Shown piece after piece: positions 9,601 to 17,317 of a stretch of DNA of 64,000 bases (the stretch's first letter is position 1; each line of letters starts with the position of its first letter). Made by a program: the position numbers and the translations under genes. The notes below the pieces were generated by a model that ran no database searches, was not told where the DNA came from, and saw only the letters and a program-made list of their open reading frames with translations. This stretch comes from Planctomycetota bacterium (GTDB lineage Bacteria > Planctomycetota > UBA1135 > GCA-002686595). The stretch is from assembly GCA_020638835.1 (NCBI GenBank), contig JACKHV010000001.1:682001-746000 (forward strand), read 5' to 3'.

Positions 9601-10343
9601 TGAAGATGCCGACCTTCGCCTTCAAGGACGGCGAAGCGGAGGCCGTGGCCGACTACTTCGCCTATCTCGCGAGCGAGGAGTACCCGGAGAACTACGCGAA
9701 GACGATGCGCCTCGCGCTCGGCATCGAGCGCAAGGAGAGCTTCGAGGACCCCGGCATCCCGTGGCCCGAGCTGTCCAACCAGATGACCGGCGGCGCGGGC
9801 GTGACGATCAGCGACGTCGCGACCGGCGCGAAGATCTCCGTGCAGACCGTCGAGGGCATCGAGGCGGGTTCCGCCCCGGCGATCGAGTCGGGCTTCCCGA
9901 AGGTCAAGGCCTTCGGCGCGGCCTCCGGCTTCCGCTGGCACGGTCCCGTCGACCCGCGCTATGAGGAAGTCGCGCGCCGCTCGCCCTCGCACCTCTCCAA
10001 GAACCACGATCTTCTGTCCATCGGCCAACAGTTGGCCGTGACCGACGTCAACTGCTACCAGTGCCACTGGCACTCGGGACTCGCGCCCGAGCAGCAGGGC
10101 ACTCCGATCGCCTGGGCCCCGGATCTGGCGAACGCGCGGGAGCGCCTGCGCGAGGACTGGGTCCACGATTGGCTCTGGAACCCCAGCCTGATCTATCCTG
10201 GTACCGCCATGCCCGCGAACTTCGCCGGTGATCCGGCGGGATATCAGGAGACCTACCCCGAATCCACGAACGCCGACCAGATCCAAGCGGTCATGGATTG
10301 GCTGTACAACCTCGACCGCATCCCGGCCGAGAACAAGAACTGA
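6612..10343 (+). CDS. Giant octahaem c-type cytochrome of complex III
   Basis: A 1243-residue protein that probably replaces cytochrome c1. It has a short N-terminus, one membrane anchor (about 16-38, LWFTISSVLLLIASVWMVV), and a coiled coil of roughly 170 residues rich in Glu, Lys and Ala (about 45-215). A long periplasmic part carries eight CxxCH haem sites: CQTCH, CTICH, CVQCH, CYACH, CLACH, CFSCH, CEACH and CYQCH. Several lie in cytochrome c-like modules with downstream Met ligands (TWMPQIF, TRMPNL, KLRMPYF, GTAMPANF). It lies 55 bp after cytochrome b and 14 bp before the cupredoxin gene, so the three are very likely cotranscribed. No separate c1 or small cytochrome c gene is present. Confidence 0.9.
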   Translation: MADRGDTHYSVPRLNLWFTISSVLLLIASVWMVVDDWNAPWKRFQKEFREIEVTRAETRLREADMQAAQAEETQLQAELDSKLSASGDYKNRLAELKSELADLKGDRFTKSEAAKKAKQEYNWARWQVEEHRVEAGDPGYGVEELDEKERISNELAGLKEAADFAVSAKEDEIKQAEAAVTAIESEMKKATKDLELVRKKLEKLAPSQAPEQVANFIRDFPGLDFIDPKNKVEKVVLDDLTFELNFTKKKRIDMCQTCHQAIDLEGYEEGGVGLDAETPLAQPYLSHPRLDLFLTAKSPHPKSKIGCTICHRGGGEALQFTRVDHRPMGDPKSEEWGEEWHEEYHWHKQHHWDYPMLTVDKTEASCVQCHKTTMDLIADDAPTVSKGYETFERYGCYACHKVDWFPTKRKPAPTLKRLASKLQRDWVASWVANPKAFRPTTWMPQIFHLENYGPEDVVVVSKWSEGEPILGQQWNDTAVASITSFLYSQDQSQPLPAIPVAGDAERGREVFRVSGCLACHNLSGFEGEELMTKDLAFEPNATNVHGPNLRGVATKTTPEWIYAWIKDPAAYWPETRMPNLRLSDQDAADITAYMTEDPDGHFHDVPDGWEVKESPTDVETLREQARWFFSRLGRDELEARFAGQNPEFPWNDAETLRIAVGEKFVSSQGCFSCHEVTGYEDANPIGTELSNWGSKTVDKLDWGVLPSIFEKQFGWSLDHREQYKTYREHWLREKLHNPRIFDREKTKNPTEKLRMPYFAFDDEQVEALITFVVGLVDDEVQRAKMVPTAGQQAMNDGMRVVRRMNCEACHQLEPGQVEVIGEDGNPHVLSAELLALGDDTMPPVQRDLAALDDALAAYQEWYDEEIEEVGVRLLEPEPGFGVPGAAIFYPRDRIVSVRAPKGGDFVRTLTSYYFRGIEMYDAEAESEEDAYYGWNLGENGEVEDVDGQLRPYFEEQYDKIRWTFAPPVLWNEGFKLQREWFYSFLKDPVPLRRQMRVKMPTFAFKDGEAEAVADYFAYLASEEYPENYAKTMRLALGIERKESFEDPGIPWPELSNQMTGGAGVTISDVATGAKISVQTVEGIEAGSAPAIESGFPKVKAFGAASGFRWHGPVDPRYEEVARRSPSHLSKNHDLLSIGQQLAVTDVNCYQCHWHSGLAPEQQGTPIAWAPDLANARERLREDWVHDWLWNPSLIYPGTAMPANFAGDPAGYQETYPESTNADQIQAVMDWLYNLDRIPAENKN

Positions 10344-10357
10344 CGGAGACTGGAACG

Positions 10358-11200
10358 ATGAAGACTTTGAGCCTGTTCAGCGTGCTGCTCGTCGCGGGGG
10401 CCGCGACCGCCGCCAACCTCGGCGACGAACAACACGAACACGAGACCCCGAACTGCTGCGCGCCCTCGGCGCAGACCGCTCCGCGCGCGAACTACCTCGA
10501 GCACGCGAACCCGCTCGCCGAGGACGAAGTCCAAGGCACCGCGACCGGCAAGGTCGTCTGGGAAGGTGAAGAGCGCCCCGAGGTCAAGGACCTCGTCATC
10601 TCCGAGAAGCAGGAGCAAGGCTGCGTCGAAGGCGGGCACACCGACAAGACGAACCGCACCCTGCTGATCTCGAAGGAAGGCGGCATCGCCAACGTCGTGA
10701 TCACGATCGACGTCGAGGGCGCCAAGCTGAAGGTCCCGGAAGAGCCGATCAAGCTCGACCAGATCCAGTGCCGCTACGAGCCGCACATCCTGCTGGTTCC
10801 GATGGGTGCGACCGCCAAGTACCACAACTCGGACACGATCTCGCACAACGTGCACACCTACTCGACGAAGAACCCGGCGTTCAACAAGACGATCGCCGCG
10901 GGCGCCAGCGAAGAGCAGAAGCTCGAGAAGGCCGAGTCGATCGAGGTGAAGTGCGACATTCACCCCTGGATGAGCTGCTATCTGTTCGTCTCCGACACGC
11001 CCTACGCCGCGACCACCAAGGCCGACGGCAGCTTCGAGATCCCCGGCCTGCCGCCCGGTGAGTACACCGCGAAGGTCTGGCACGAGACCCTCGGCAAGGG
11101 CAAGGCCACCATCGTGATCGGCGCCGACGGCAAGTCCGAGGCGGTCGAGATCAAGATGGGCGAGGAGAAGAAGGGCGGCGGCGGCCGCCGTCGTCGCTAG
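10358..11200 (+). CDS. Secreted cupredoxin with carboxypeptidase-regulatory-like tail
   Basis: A 280-residue exported protein whose signal peptide (MKTLSLFSVLLVAGAATAA) begins at the ATG 10358, with GGAG 9 nt upstream. The middle is a plastocyanin-like domain. Candidate copper ligands are His163 (ISHNVH) and Cys199, His202 and Met205 (CDIHPWM). Residues about 215-250 (ADGSFEIPGLPPGEYTAKVW) form a carboxypeptidase-regulatory-like beta domain. The tail is GGGGRRRR. Because it directly follows the octahaem cytochrome (14 bp), it is a plausible electron acceptor from complex III. Related proteins with this layout are often labelled methylamine utilisation or plastocyanin-like without a proven role. 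Confidence 0.85.
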   Translation: MKTLSLFSVLLVAGAATAANLGDEQHEHETPNCCAPSAQTAPRANYLEHANPLAEDEVQGTATGKVVWEGEERPEVKDLVISEKQEQGCVEGGHTDKTNRTLLISKEGGIANVVITIDVEGAKLKVPEEPIKLDQIQCRYEPHILLVPMGATAKYHNSDTISHNVHTYSTKNPAFNKTIAAGASEEQKLEKAESIEVKCDIHPWMSCYLFVSDTPYAATTKADGSFEIPGLPPGEYTAKVWHETLGKGKATIVIGADGKSEAVEIKMGEEKKGGGGRRRR

Positions 11201-11221
11201 TCGACCTCGCGATCACGCTCG

Positions 11222-11259
11222 GCGCGGCCCGCGTCCCTCTCAGGGGGCGCGGGCCGCGC
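11222..11259 (+). terminator. Terminator hairpin after the respiratory operon
   Basis: A 12-bp perfect stem (GCGCGGCCCGCG with its complement) lies 21 bp after the cupredoxin stop. Its 14-nt loop can pair further internally. It marks the likely end of the 2.7-11.2 kb operon. Confidence 0.6.
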
Positions 11260-11363
11260 TCGTGTGGGAGCCCGAGCGAAGTCCCGGCAGGCGACGACCA
11301 ACCTCGGGGCGGACTCCGCGTAGGCTGGGGCAGCTGCTACCGGCCCCAGAAGCGAGTCATCCC

Positions 11364-12287
11364 ATGAGAACCACGCTCCCGATCCGTCTCCTCGCGCTCC
11401 TCTCCCTGCCGCTCGCCGCCGCCTTCGCGCAGGAACCCGCTCCGAACCAGGCCCCGGCGCCGGTCCGTGTGCGGAGCGTCCTCCTGGCGCCCGCCGAGCC
11501 CGCCGAGCCGCTGCAACCGGCCGAACCTCAGGCTCCCGACCAGCGCGGGCAGATCGGCGTCTACCTCGGAGCCGACGGCGACGCGCCGGGAGCGGGTGTC
11601 CGCGCGCTCGTGCAAGGCGGCGGAGCCGAAGCCGCCGGTCTGCAACCCGGCGACCGCATCCTCGCCGTCGACGACCAGCGCGTCACGACGAGCGCTCAGC
11701 TGATCGAGATCGTGCGCTCGAAGCACGCGGGCGACACGGTCAGCTTGATGGTCGACCGGGACGGCTGGCGCAAGCGCCTCGAGGTCGTGCTGCGCCCCGC
11801 GCAGCCTCAGGACGCCGGCGCGCCGCGCTGGCAGGTCGTCGAGGAGCTCGAAGAGGTCGAGGGCGACGCCGACGCGCGCCGGGTCGAGGTCGACGGCACG
11901 CAGAAACAGGTCGAGCTCGACGAGCTGCGCAAGCTGATCGAACTCCACACCGGCGCTCCGCCGGAAGTGCGCGTCGACCGCCGCATCTGGATCAACGGTC
12001 GCGAAGTCACGCCCGAGCCGCGCGGTGACGCGGGCACCGGTCCGCAGCGACCGGAAGCTCGCAAGCGTCAGGAACAGGACCGCCGCCGCGAGCTGCGCAT
12101 GGAACGCGCTCAGCGCCAACGCGACCGGATGCGCGCCGAGCAGGAGCAGCGCATGGAGCGCGAGCTCCGCGTCGACCCGCGCATGGACGGCGCGCGCTCG
12201 GAGCTCGAGGACCTGCGCCGTGAGCTCCACGAGCTGCGCCGCGAGGTCGAAGCCCTGCGCCGCGAGCTGAATCAACGGGGCCGCTGA
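11364..12287 (+). CDS. Secreted PDZ-domain protein with coiled-coil tail
   Basis: A 307-residue protein with a signal peptide (MRTTLPIRLLALLSLPLAAAFAQ). A Pro-rich linker is followed by one PDZ domain (about 65-150: GQIGVYLGAD, AAGLQPGDRILAVDDQRVTT, GDTVSLMVDRDGWRKRLEV). The C-terminal third is highly charged and predicted coiled coil (RRELRMERAQRQRDRMRAEQ, then repeated LRREL heptads). No protease domain accompanies the PDZ domain, so it is likely an adaptor or scaffold in the periplasm. The ATG at 11364 is chosen because it starts the signal peptide. The stop codon sits in a hairpin shared with the convergent gene at 12306. Confidence 0.85.
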   Translation: MRTTLPIRLLALLSLPLAAAFAQEPAPNQAPAPVRVRSVLLAPAEPAEPLQPAEPQAPDQRGQIGVYLGADGDAPGAGVRALVQGGGAEAAGLQPGDRILAVDDQRVTTSAQLIEIVRSKHAGDTVSLMVDRDGWRKRLEVVLRPAQPQDAGAPRWQVVEELEEVEGDADARRVEVDGTQKQVELDELRKLIELHTGAPPEVRVDRRIWINGREVTPEPRGDAGTGPQRPEARKRQEQDRRRELRMERAQRQRDRMRAEQEQRMERELRVDPRMDGARSELEDLRRELHELRREVEALRRELNQRGR

Positions 12288-12309
12288 GCCCGGAGAGGCC
12301 CCGGCTCAG
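12284..12309. terminator. Shared hairpin carrying two stop codons
   Basis: CTGAGCC at 12284-12290 pairs with GGCTCAG at 12303-12309. The TGA of the PDZ gene and the TGA of the convergent small gene lie in opposite arms, so one short hairpin serves both 3' ends. Confidence 0.5.
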
Positions 12310-12581
12310 GCGGCCGAGCCGCCGAGGTCCAGGATGCCCTGTGAGGGCGTCCAGCCGTGCAGGACGCGGGCGACGGCGTGCAGGACGGCGTCGTCCGCGG
12401 CCTCCTGCTGGGCCCGTTCGGTCCGCAGGCGCAGCGTGCGCTCGACCAGCTCCAAGACCCTCTCACGGGTCTCTCCGGAACTCTGGAGCGCCCAGCGGAC
12501 GAGGGGCAGCAGCTGGGCGCCCGCCTCGGGGGCGGCGCCGTGGCGGCGGCAGAGGTTCTCGATCAGTGCTTCGGCTTCCAT
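12306..12581 (-). CDS. Small hypothetical helical protein
   Basis: A 91-residue protein, probably cytosolic, with no signal peptide. It appears all-helical (ALIENLCRRHGAAPEAGAQL, ERVLELVERTLRLRTERAQQ). I do not recognise it. Support for it being real is the ATG start, base use similar to its neighbours, the terminator at its end, and position in the same direction as the HDOD gene, 72 bp downstream of it. Confidence 0.6.
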   Translation of the reverse strand: MEAEALIENLCRRHGAAPEAGAQLLPLVRWALQSSGETRERVLELVERTLRLRTERAQQEAADDAVLHAVARVLHGWTPSQGILDLGGSAA

Positions 12582-12653
12582 GGCTGGGGTCTGGGGGCGG
12601 GGAGCCCTCGCCCCACGCCCAAACTTATCCCAGGTCGGCCGTTCGGGTCGGAC

Positions 12654-13496
12654 TCAGACCTCGATCTGACCGAGCGCCTCGGCCGCGAAGTCCACGATCT
12701 CGAAGACGTCGCGACGCTCGAGCTCGAGGAAGTCCGCGGTCTCCTGGTCGATCGTGGCCTCCGCCGCCACGAAGTCGCCGTCGGCCACGCGGTGCGCGAG
12801 CAGGTTGGCGTTCGCCACCAGCGCGGCGACCGGGTCGTCGCGCAGGTTCTCGAGCGGACCGTGGTGGAACTGGATCGCCGAGACGGCCGCGGTCGGGAGT
12901 CCCCAGCGCACCGCGAGCATCGCGCCGACGTCGGTGTGCGCGAAGCCGAAGCGGCGCTGTTCCGCGTGGTGCAGCCGGTCGCCGAGCGTGCGCGCCTGGT
13001 TGAAGCACTCGAGGTAGTCGTTCCCCAGGCTGTCGAGCATCACGACCTTGCCGATGTCGTGAAGCAGTCCGCAGGCGTGGAACTCCTCGGGTTCGAGGTC
13101 CAGGCCGCGACGGCTGCGGCGCGCGAGGAACGCGCTCGTCTGCGCCGTCAGGATCGAGTGACGCCACATGCCGTCGAGGTCGAAGCCCTTGTTGCGCAAG
13201 TGTTCGAAGCGCTGGATCACCGCGGCCTGCATCACGACGTTGCGCAGCACACGCAGTCCGAGCACGGAGCAGGCGGCTTCGGTCGAGAGGCAGCGCTCGC
13301 GCAAGCCGTAGAACGCGCTGTTCGCGATGCGCAGGACACGCGCGGCGAGCGGCGCGTCGCGCGAGACGACCTCGCCGATGTCGCGCGTACCGCACTCGGG
13401 GTCGTCGAGCAGTTGCCCGACGCGCACGAGCACCTTCGGCAGCGTCGGGATGTTCAGGTTGTCCTTGATCAGCTGCTTGGCCGGGACGTTCACCAT
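12654..13496 (-). CDS. HDOD-domain signalling protein
   Basis: A 280-residue cytosolic protein made almost entirely of an HDOD domain. Recognisable parts are LIKDNLNIPTLPKVLVRVGQ (N-terminal helix), DAPLAARVLRIANSAFYGLR, and the HD-like signature CGLLHDIGKVVMLD near residue 150, followed by FAHTDVGAMLAVRWGLP and QFHHGPLENL. HDOD proteins act in signal transduction (stress, virulence, competence) and usually lack phosphohydrolase activity. Here an HD pair is present, so residual activity is possible. The start is the ATG at 13496. The longer upstream frame overlaps the divergent gene region and is rejected. Confidence 0.9.
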   Translation of the reverse strand: MVNVPAKQLIKDNLNIPTLPKVLVRVGQLLDDPECGTRDIGEVVSRDAPLAARVLRIANSAFYGLRERCLSTEAACSVLGLRVLRNVVMQAAVIQRFEHLRNKGFDLDGMWRHSILTAQTSAFLARRSRRGLDLEPEEFHACGLLHDIGKVVMLDSLGNDYLECFNQARTLGDRLHHAEQRRFGFAHTDVGAMLAVRWGLPTAAVSAIQFHHGPLENLRDDPVAALVANANLLAHRVADGDFVAAEATIDQETADFLELERRDVFEIVDFAAEALGQIEV

Positions 13497-13742
13497 GGGG
13501 AGCGGGGCGAGGGGGTGTGGGGGGGGAGACCGGGTCGCAGAGACTCCGCGGTCCGGCTCGTCTCTATCGGGAAGCGCGGGGGGGCCGGCTTGATCCGATC
13601 CCCGGATCTCGTCCGCTCCGCTCGCGCGGCACGCGAGGAGTTCCGACTGGACTTCAGACGAGCTCCTCGAGCCGTCGAAAGCGAGGTCTGCGGCCTCCCC
13701 ACGCCGCGTTCCCCGCCTTCCCCAGCGCCCGGATTCTCCACC

Positions 13743-14354
13743 ATGCGAAGGACTTTCCTGCTCGCGTCCGTCCTCGGATGCGTCGCTCCCCTCGTTCGGC
13801 TCGCTCCCTGGACGGTCGATGCCGGTACCGCAGTCGAGCTCGACCTGGAGGGCCTCACGCGGAGCTCCGACCTCGTGTTCGAGGGCCGCGTCGACTCGCT
13901 GCGCTGCGTCGAGACGCCCGAGGGTCGCATCGAGACCGAGCTGCGCCTGTTCGTGGACCGACACTTCGTCGGCGAGGAGGTCGCGGAGCGCGTCGTGCGC
14001 ATCCCCGGCGGCGTGCTGCCCGACGGTCGCGGCTTGTTGCTCCCGGGCATGCCGCAGTTCCGCGCGGGTGAAGAACTGATCTTGTTCCTGAGCGCGCCCG
14101 GCTCGACCGGCGTGCGCGTTCCGGTGGGGCTCGCGCAAGGCAAGCTGAGCCTGTTCACCGACCTCTCGGGCGAGCGCGTGCTGGCACGCGAACCCGCGAG
14201 CTTGACCAAGTTCTCGCCCTCGACCGGCGCGCACCGCGAGTCGGACGGCTGGGAGGTGCTGGGCTACGCGGAGACCGTCGCCACCCTGCGCGCGGCCGCG
14301 GACCACCGTCGCGCCGCGGAGTTCCAAGCGCCGCTCGAGGAGCGCGCACGATGA
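13743..14354 (+). CDS. Secreted hypothetical protein paired with the metalloprotease
   Basis: A 203-residue exported protein with a signal peptide (MRRTFLLASVLGCVAPLVRLAPW). The mature part is beta-rich (SDLVFEGRVDSLRCVETPEG, VVRIPGGVLPDGRGLLLPGM, FRAGEELILFL). No catalytic motif is recognised. It ends in an ATGA overlap with the metalloprotease gene, so the two are translationally coupled. It could be a partner or inhibitor of that enzyme, as inferred from the overlap alone. Confidence 0.75.
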   Translation: MRRTFLLASVLGCVAPLVRLAPWTVDAGTAVELDLEGLTRSSDLVFEGRVDSLRCVETPEGRIETELRLFVDRHFVGEEVAERVVRIPGGVLPDGRGLLLPGMPQFRAGEELILFLSAPGSTGVRVPVGLAQGKLSLFTDLSGERVLAREPASLTKFSPSTGAHRESDGWEVLGYAETVATLRAAADHRRAAEFQAPLEERAR

Positions 14355-16552
14355 GCCACTCGTTGCTGCGGCGCGCTTCGCTGTGCGCCGCGATCCTCGG
14401 CGTCGGAGCGCTCGGTCAGTCGTACCTGCGCCTGATCAACCCGTCGAACGGTGCGCCGCTGCGCTGGGCGTCACCGAGCGCGATCTCCGTCGTGATCCAC
14501 TCCACCGGCTCCGACGACATCGACGACGACAGCCACGTGACCGCGCTGCGCAACGCGATCGACAGCTGGAACGCGGTCGAGGGAACGTCGGCTCGGCTCG
14601 TCGAGGACACGAACCCGACGAACATGGCGCTCGGCGACTACGCGAGCAGCGCGCACCACGTGCTGCGCTTCGACGAGTCCAACCAGTCCGGCTACTTCCC
14701 GCTTGGCTCGAGCACCGTCGCGATCACGCCCGTCTGGTTCCTGTCGAACGGCTTGATCACCGACGCCGACGTTCTGTTCAACGGCCAGGGCTGCGGCTTC
14801 ACGACGAGCGGCGAGTTCGGCTACTACGACGTCCAGGACGTCGCGACGCACGAGCTCGGACATCTCTTGGGCCTCGATCACTCGGGACAGGCCGGGTCTT
14901 CGCTCTATCCCTACGTCGACCCGCGCGTGATCCTGCACCGCAGCCTGTCGCGCGACGACGAGCAAGCACTGCGCGCCATCTACCCGAGCGGATCGCACGC
15001 GTCTTTCAGTGGATCCGTCGTTCGCGAGTCCGACGGAACCGGCGTACCGGGCGCGCAAGTCGTCGCGCGCGATGCAGCGGGCCGCACGTGCGGCGGGACG
15101 GTCGCCGACAGCGCGGGCAACTTCGCGATCGGAGGCTTCGACGCCGGCACCTACACGCTCGTCGCGCTGCCGCTCGACGCTCCCGTCTCGGGCGGGAACC
15201 TCTCGCCGGGCCATGTCGTGGTGACGAACTTCGAGCCAAGGGCGGCGGGTCCGTTCACGCTGAGCAGCGGTCAGGCGCAGGCGGTCGGCAGCTTGACCGT
15301 CGGTTCCGACGTCGGCCTCAACCTCGGCACCAGCAGCGACCGCCTACCGCTGCGCGCGACGCGCGGAGCGCTCACCAACCACACGCTGACCGGCAGCGGG
15401 CTCGCGCCGGGCTCGACCTTGACCGCGTCCGACCCCGACGTCGTCGTGCAGGTCCTCGCGTGGTCCTACTCTTCGGTCAGCTTCCGCCTCGACGTCGGGG
15501 GGTCCGAAGCGCCCGGGCACTTCGATCTGACGGTGACGAACTCCTCCGGCGACGTCAGCGTGCTGCCGGCTGCCGTCGAGATCACGCCGCCCGATCCGAG
15601 CGTCGCCGCCGTCAGTCCCGCCCAGCAGGACAAGAGCAGCAGCGCGCCGCTCTCGATCTTCGGCGCGAACTTCCGCGCCGGTTGCCGCGTCGTGATCGCC
15701 GGCGAGATCTACGAGGAAGGCGTGCCGGGCGGTTGCAGCCTGATCAGTCCGGGACAGCTCGACCTGACGACGCGTCCGAGCGCTCCGGGCACCTGGGACG
15801 TCGTCGTGATCGACCCGACCGGCGTGGAAGGGCGCCTCGCGTCCGCCTATCAGTTCACGACGATCCCGCAGGTCTCGAGCGTGTTCCCGAGCGCCGGCGA
15901 CGACGCGGGCGGGACGCTCGTCACGATCAAGGGGCAGGAGTTCACCGGCGACACGACCGTCTGGATCGGCGGCGTGCTGCAGTCGACCGTCGCGGTCGTC
16001 GACTCGCGGACGATCCAACTGTTGACGCAGCCGGGCGTCGCCGGCGGTCCCTACGAGCTGCGCGTCGCGAATCCCGGCGGCGCGATCGCGACGGCGGACT
16101 TCAGCTACGTCTCGCCTCCCGATCCCGACGTGTTCCGCATCGACCCCGGCGGCGGTTCCGCGACGGGCGGCGAGGAGATCCGCATCGACGGCGCGAACTT
16201 CGCCGCCGACACGCGCGTCGTCTTCGGAGCCGATCCAGAGACAGGGCTCGGCGGCTTCGAGGCGCCCGAAGTGCGCGTGGTGAGCAGCACGCAGCTCGCC
16301 GTGCGCACGCCGCAGGTGGGCTTCAACGCGCCGCTCTCCGTGCTCGCGGAGACGACTTCGACGGGTCAGGCTTCCGTGGTCCCCGCGGCGTTCACGACGA
16401 GCGGAGCCGACGGCGGCGGGGGAGGCTGCCAGGCGGTCGTCGTCCCCGGCCCTCCGGACGCCGGTGACGTGCTGCGCAGCGTGCTGTTCTTCGCGCTGCT
16501 CGCCCTCGGTTCGCGCCTCGTGCGTCCTCGGCCGCGTCCTGTCGCCGCCTGA
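14351..16552 (+). CDS. Secreted matrixin-type zinc metalloprotease with IPT/TIG domains
   Basis: A 733-residue exported protein. After a signal peptide, residues about 25-210 are a metzincin domain with HELGHLLGLDH at 167-177 (zinc ligands His167, His171 and His177; catalytic Glu168). A carboxypeptidase-regulatory-like domain follows (about 218-290, SFSGSVVRESDGTGVPGAQV). Three or four immunoglobulin-like IPT/TIG domains come next (for example VSSVFPSAGDDAGGTLVTIK and VFRIDPGGGSATGGEEIRID). The C-terminus has GGGGGC (Cys693), a hydrophobic helix and an Arg-rich end (RPRPRP), a tripartite sorting signal like MYXO-CTERM or GlyGly-CTERM. It is thus probably processed and anchored at the cell surface. 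Confidence 0.88.
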   Translation: MSHSLLRRASLCAAILGVGALGQSYLRLINPSNGAPLRWASPSAISVVIHSTGSDDIDDDSHVTALRNAIDSWNAVEGTSARLVEDTNPTNMALGDYASSAHHVLRFDESNQSGYFPLGSSTVAITPVWFLSNGLITDADVLFNGQGCGFTTSGEFGYYDVQDVATHELGHLLGLDHSGQAGSSLYPYVDPRVILHRSLSRDDEQALRAIYPSGSHASFSGSVVRESDGTGVPGAQVVARDAAGRTCGGTVADSAGNFAIGGFDAGTYTLVALPLDAPVSGGNLSPGHVVVTNFEPRAAGPFTLSSGQAQAVGSLTVGSDVGLNLGTSSDRLPLRATRGALTNHTLTGSGLAPGSTLTASDPDVVVQVLAWSYSSVSFRLDVGGSEAPGHFDLTVTNSSGDVSVLPAAVEITPPDPSVAAVSPAQQDKSSSAPLSIFGANFRAGCRVVIAGEIYEEGVPGGCSLISPGQLDLTTRPSAPGTWDVVVIDPTGVEGRLASAYQFTTIPQVSSVFPSAGDDAGGTLVTIKGQEFTGDTTVWIGGVLQSTVAVVDSRTIQLLTQPGVAGGPYELRVANPGGAIATADFSYVSPPDPDVFRIDPGGGSATGGEEIRIDGANFAADTRVVFGADPETGLGGFEAPEVRVVSSTQLAVRTPQVGFNAPLSVLAETTSTGQASVVPAAFTTSGADGGGGGCQAVVVPGPPDAGDVLRSVLFFALLALGSRLVRPRPRPVAA

Positions 16553-16609
16553 TCGAGCGCCGCGGATTGCGCGTGCGGGGAGCGGGCGTCGCGCGTTAGC
16601 CTCGGGTGC

Positions 16610-17317
16610 ATGAGCACCCTGGTCTTCGACATCGAGGTCGCCGGATTCCTGTGGGACGAGGTCGACGAAGTCACGCGCGGATACCTGCGTGAGCGCGAGC
16701 ACGACCCCGCGCGTCGCGACGCGGTGCCCGAACGCCTCGCGCTCTACCCGGGCCTCGGCAAGGTGATCGCGATCGCCATGTGGCTCGTCGAGGAAGACCG
16801 CGGCATGCTGCTGCTCGAAGGCGAGCAGGAACACGCGGAGCCGAAGCCCTGGGAGAAGGTTGCGCGCTCGAAGATCCTGCGCGGCACCGAGGCGCAGCTG
16901 CTCACTGCCTTCTGGAAGGCCGTCGACCGCGCCGGCGCGCGCCGGCCGCTGCCGCGCCTCGTGACGTACAACGGTCGCGGTTACGACGGTCCCGTGTTGA
17001 TGGTGCGGTCCGCGCAGCTCGGCATCGTTCCGTCGCGCAACTTGGTACCGAACCGTTACGCGCTCGAACAGCACACGGACTTGATGGACGTGCTGACCTT
17101 CCAGGGCGCGACGCGTGACCGCTTCAGCCTCGACTACTGGTGCCGCCGCTTCGACGTCGACAGCCCGAAGGGTTCGATCGACGGCTCGCAAGTCGGCCGC
17201 GCGTACCGCGAGGGACGCATCGAGGACATCGGCGAGTACTGCTTGCGCGACGTGCGCGCGACCTCGGAGCTGTACCAGAAGCTCGCCGGAGGCTTGCTAG
17301 AAGTCTTCGGTCGCTGA
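16610..17317 (+). CDS. PolB-like 3'-5' exonuclease
   Basis: A 235-residue cytosolic DnaQ/RNase H-fold nuclease. Exo I is FDIEV with Asp7 and Glu9. Exo II is YNGRGYDGPVL. Exo III is YCLRDVRATSELY. The order and wording match stand-alone predicted exonucleases related to the proofreading domain of family B polymerases. No polymerase domain is present. The last 21 bp overlap the end of the convergent gene at 17297, so the two mRNAs have complementary 3' ends. Confidence 0.85.
   Translation: MSTLVFDIEVAGFLWDEVDEVTRGYLREREHDPARRDAVPERLALYPGLGKVIAIAMWLVEEDRGMLLLEGEQEHAEPKPWEKVARSKILRGTEAQLLTAFWKAVDRAGARRPLPRLVTYNGRGYDGPVLMVRSAQLGIVPSRNLVPNRYALEQHTDLMDVLTFQGATRDRFSLDYWCRRFDVDSPKGSIDGSQVGRAYREGRIEDIGEYCLRDVRATSELYQKLAGGLLEVFGR

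Noticed and set aside
16567..16602. Promoter before the exonuclease gene
   Set aside because: TTGCGC and TAGCCT-like words are present but the spacing is about 24 nt, outside the usual range.
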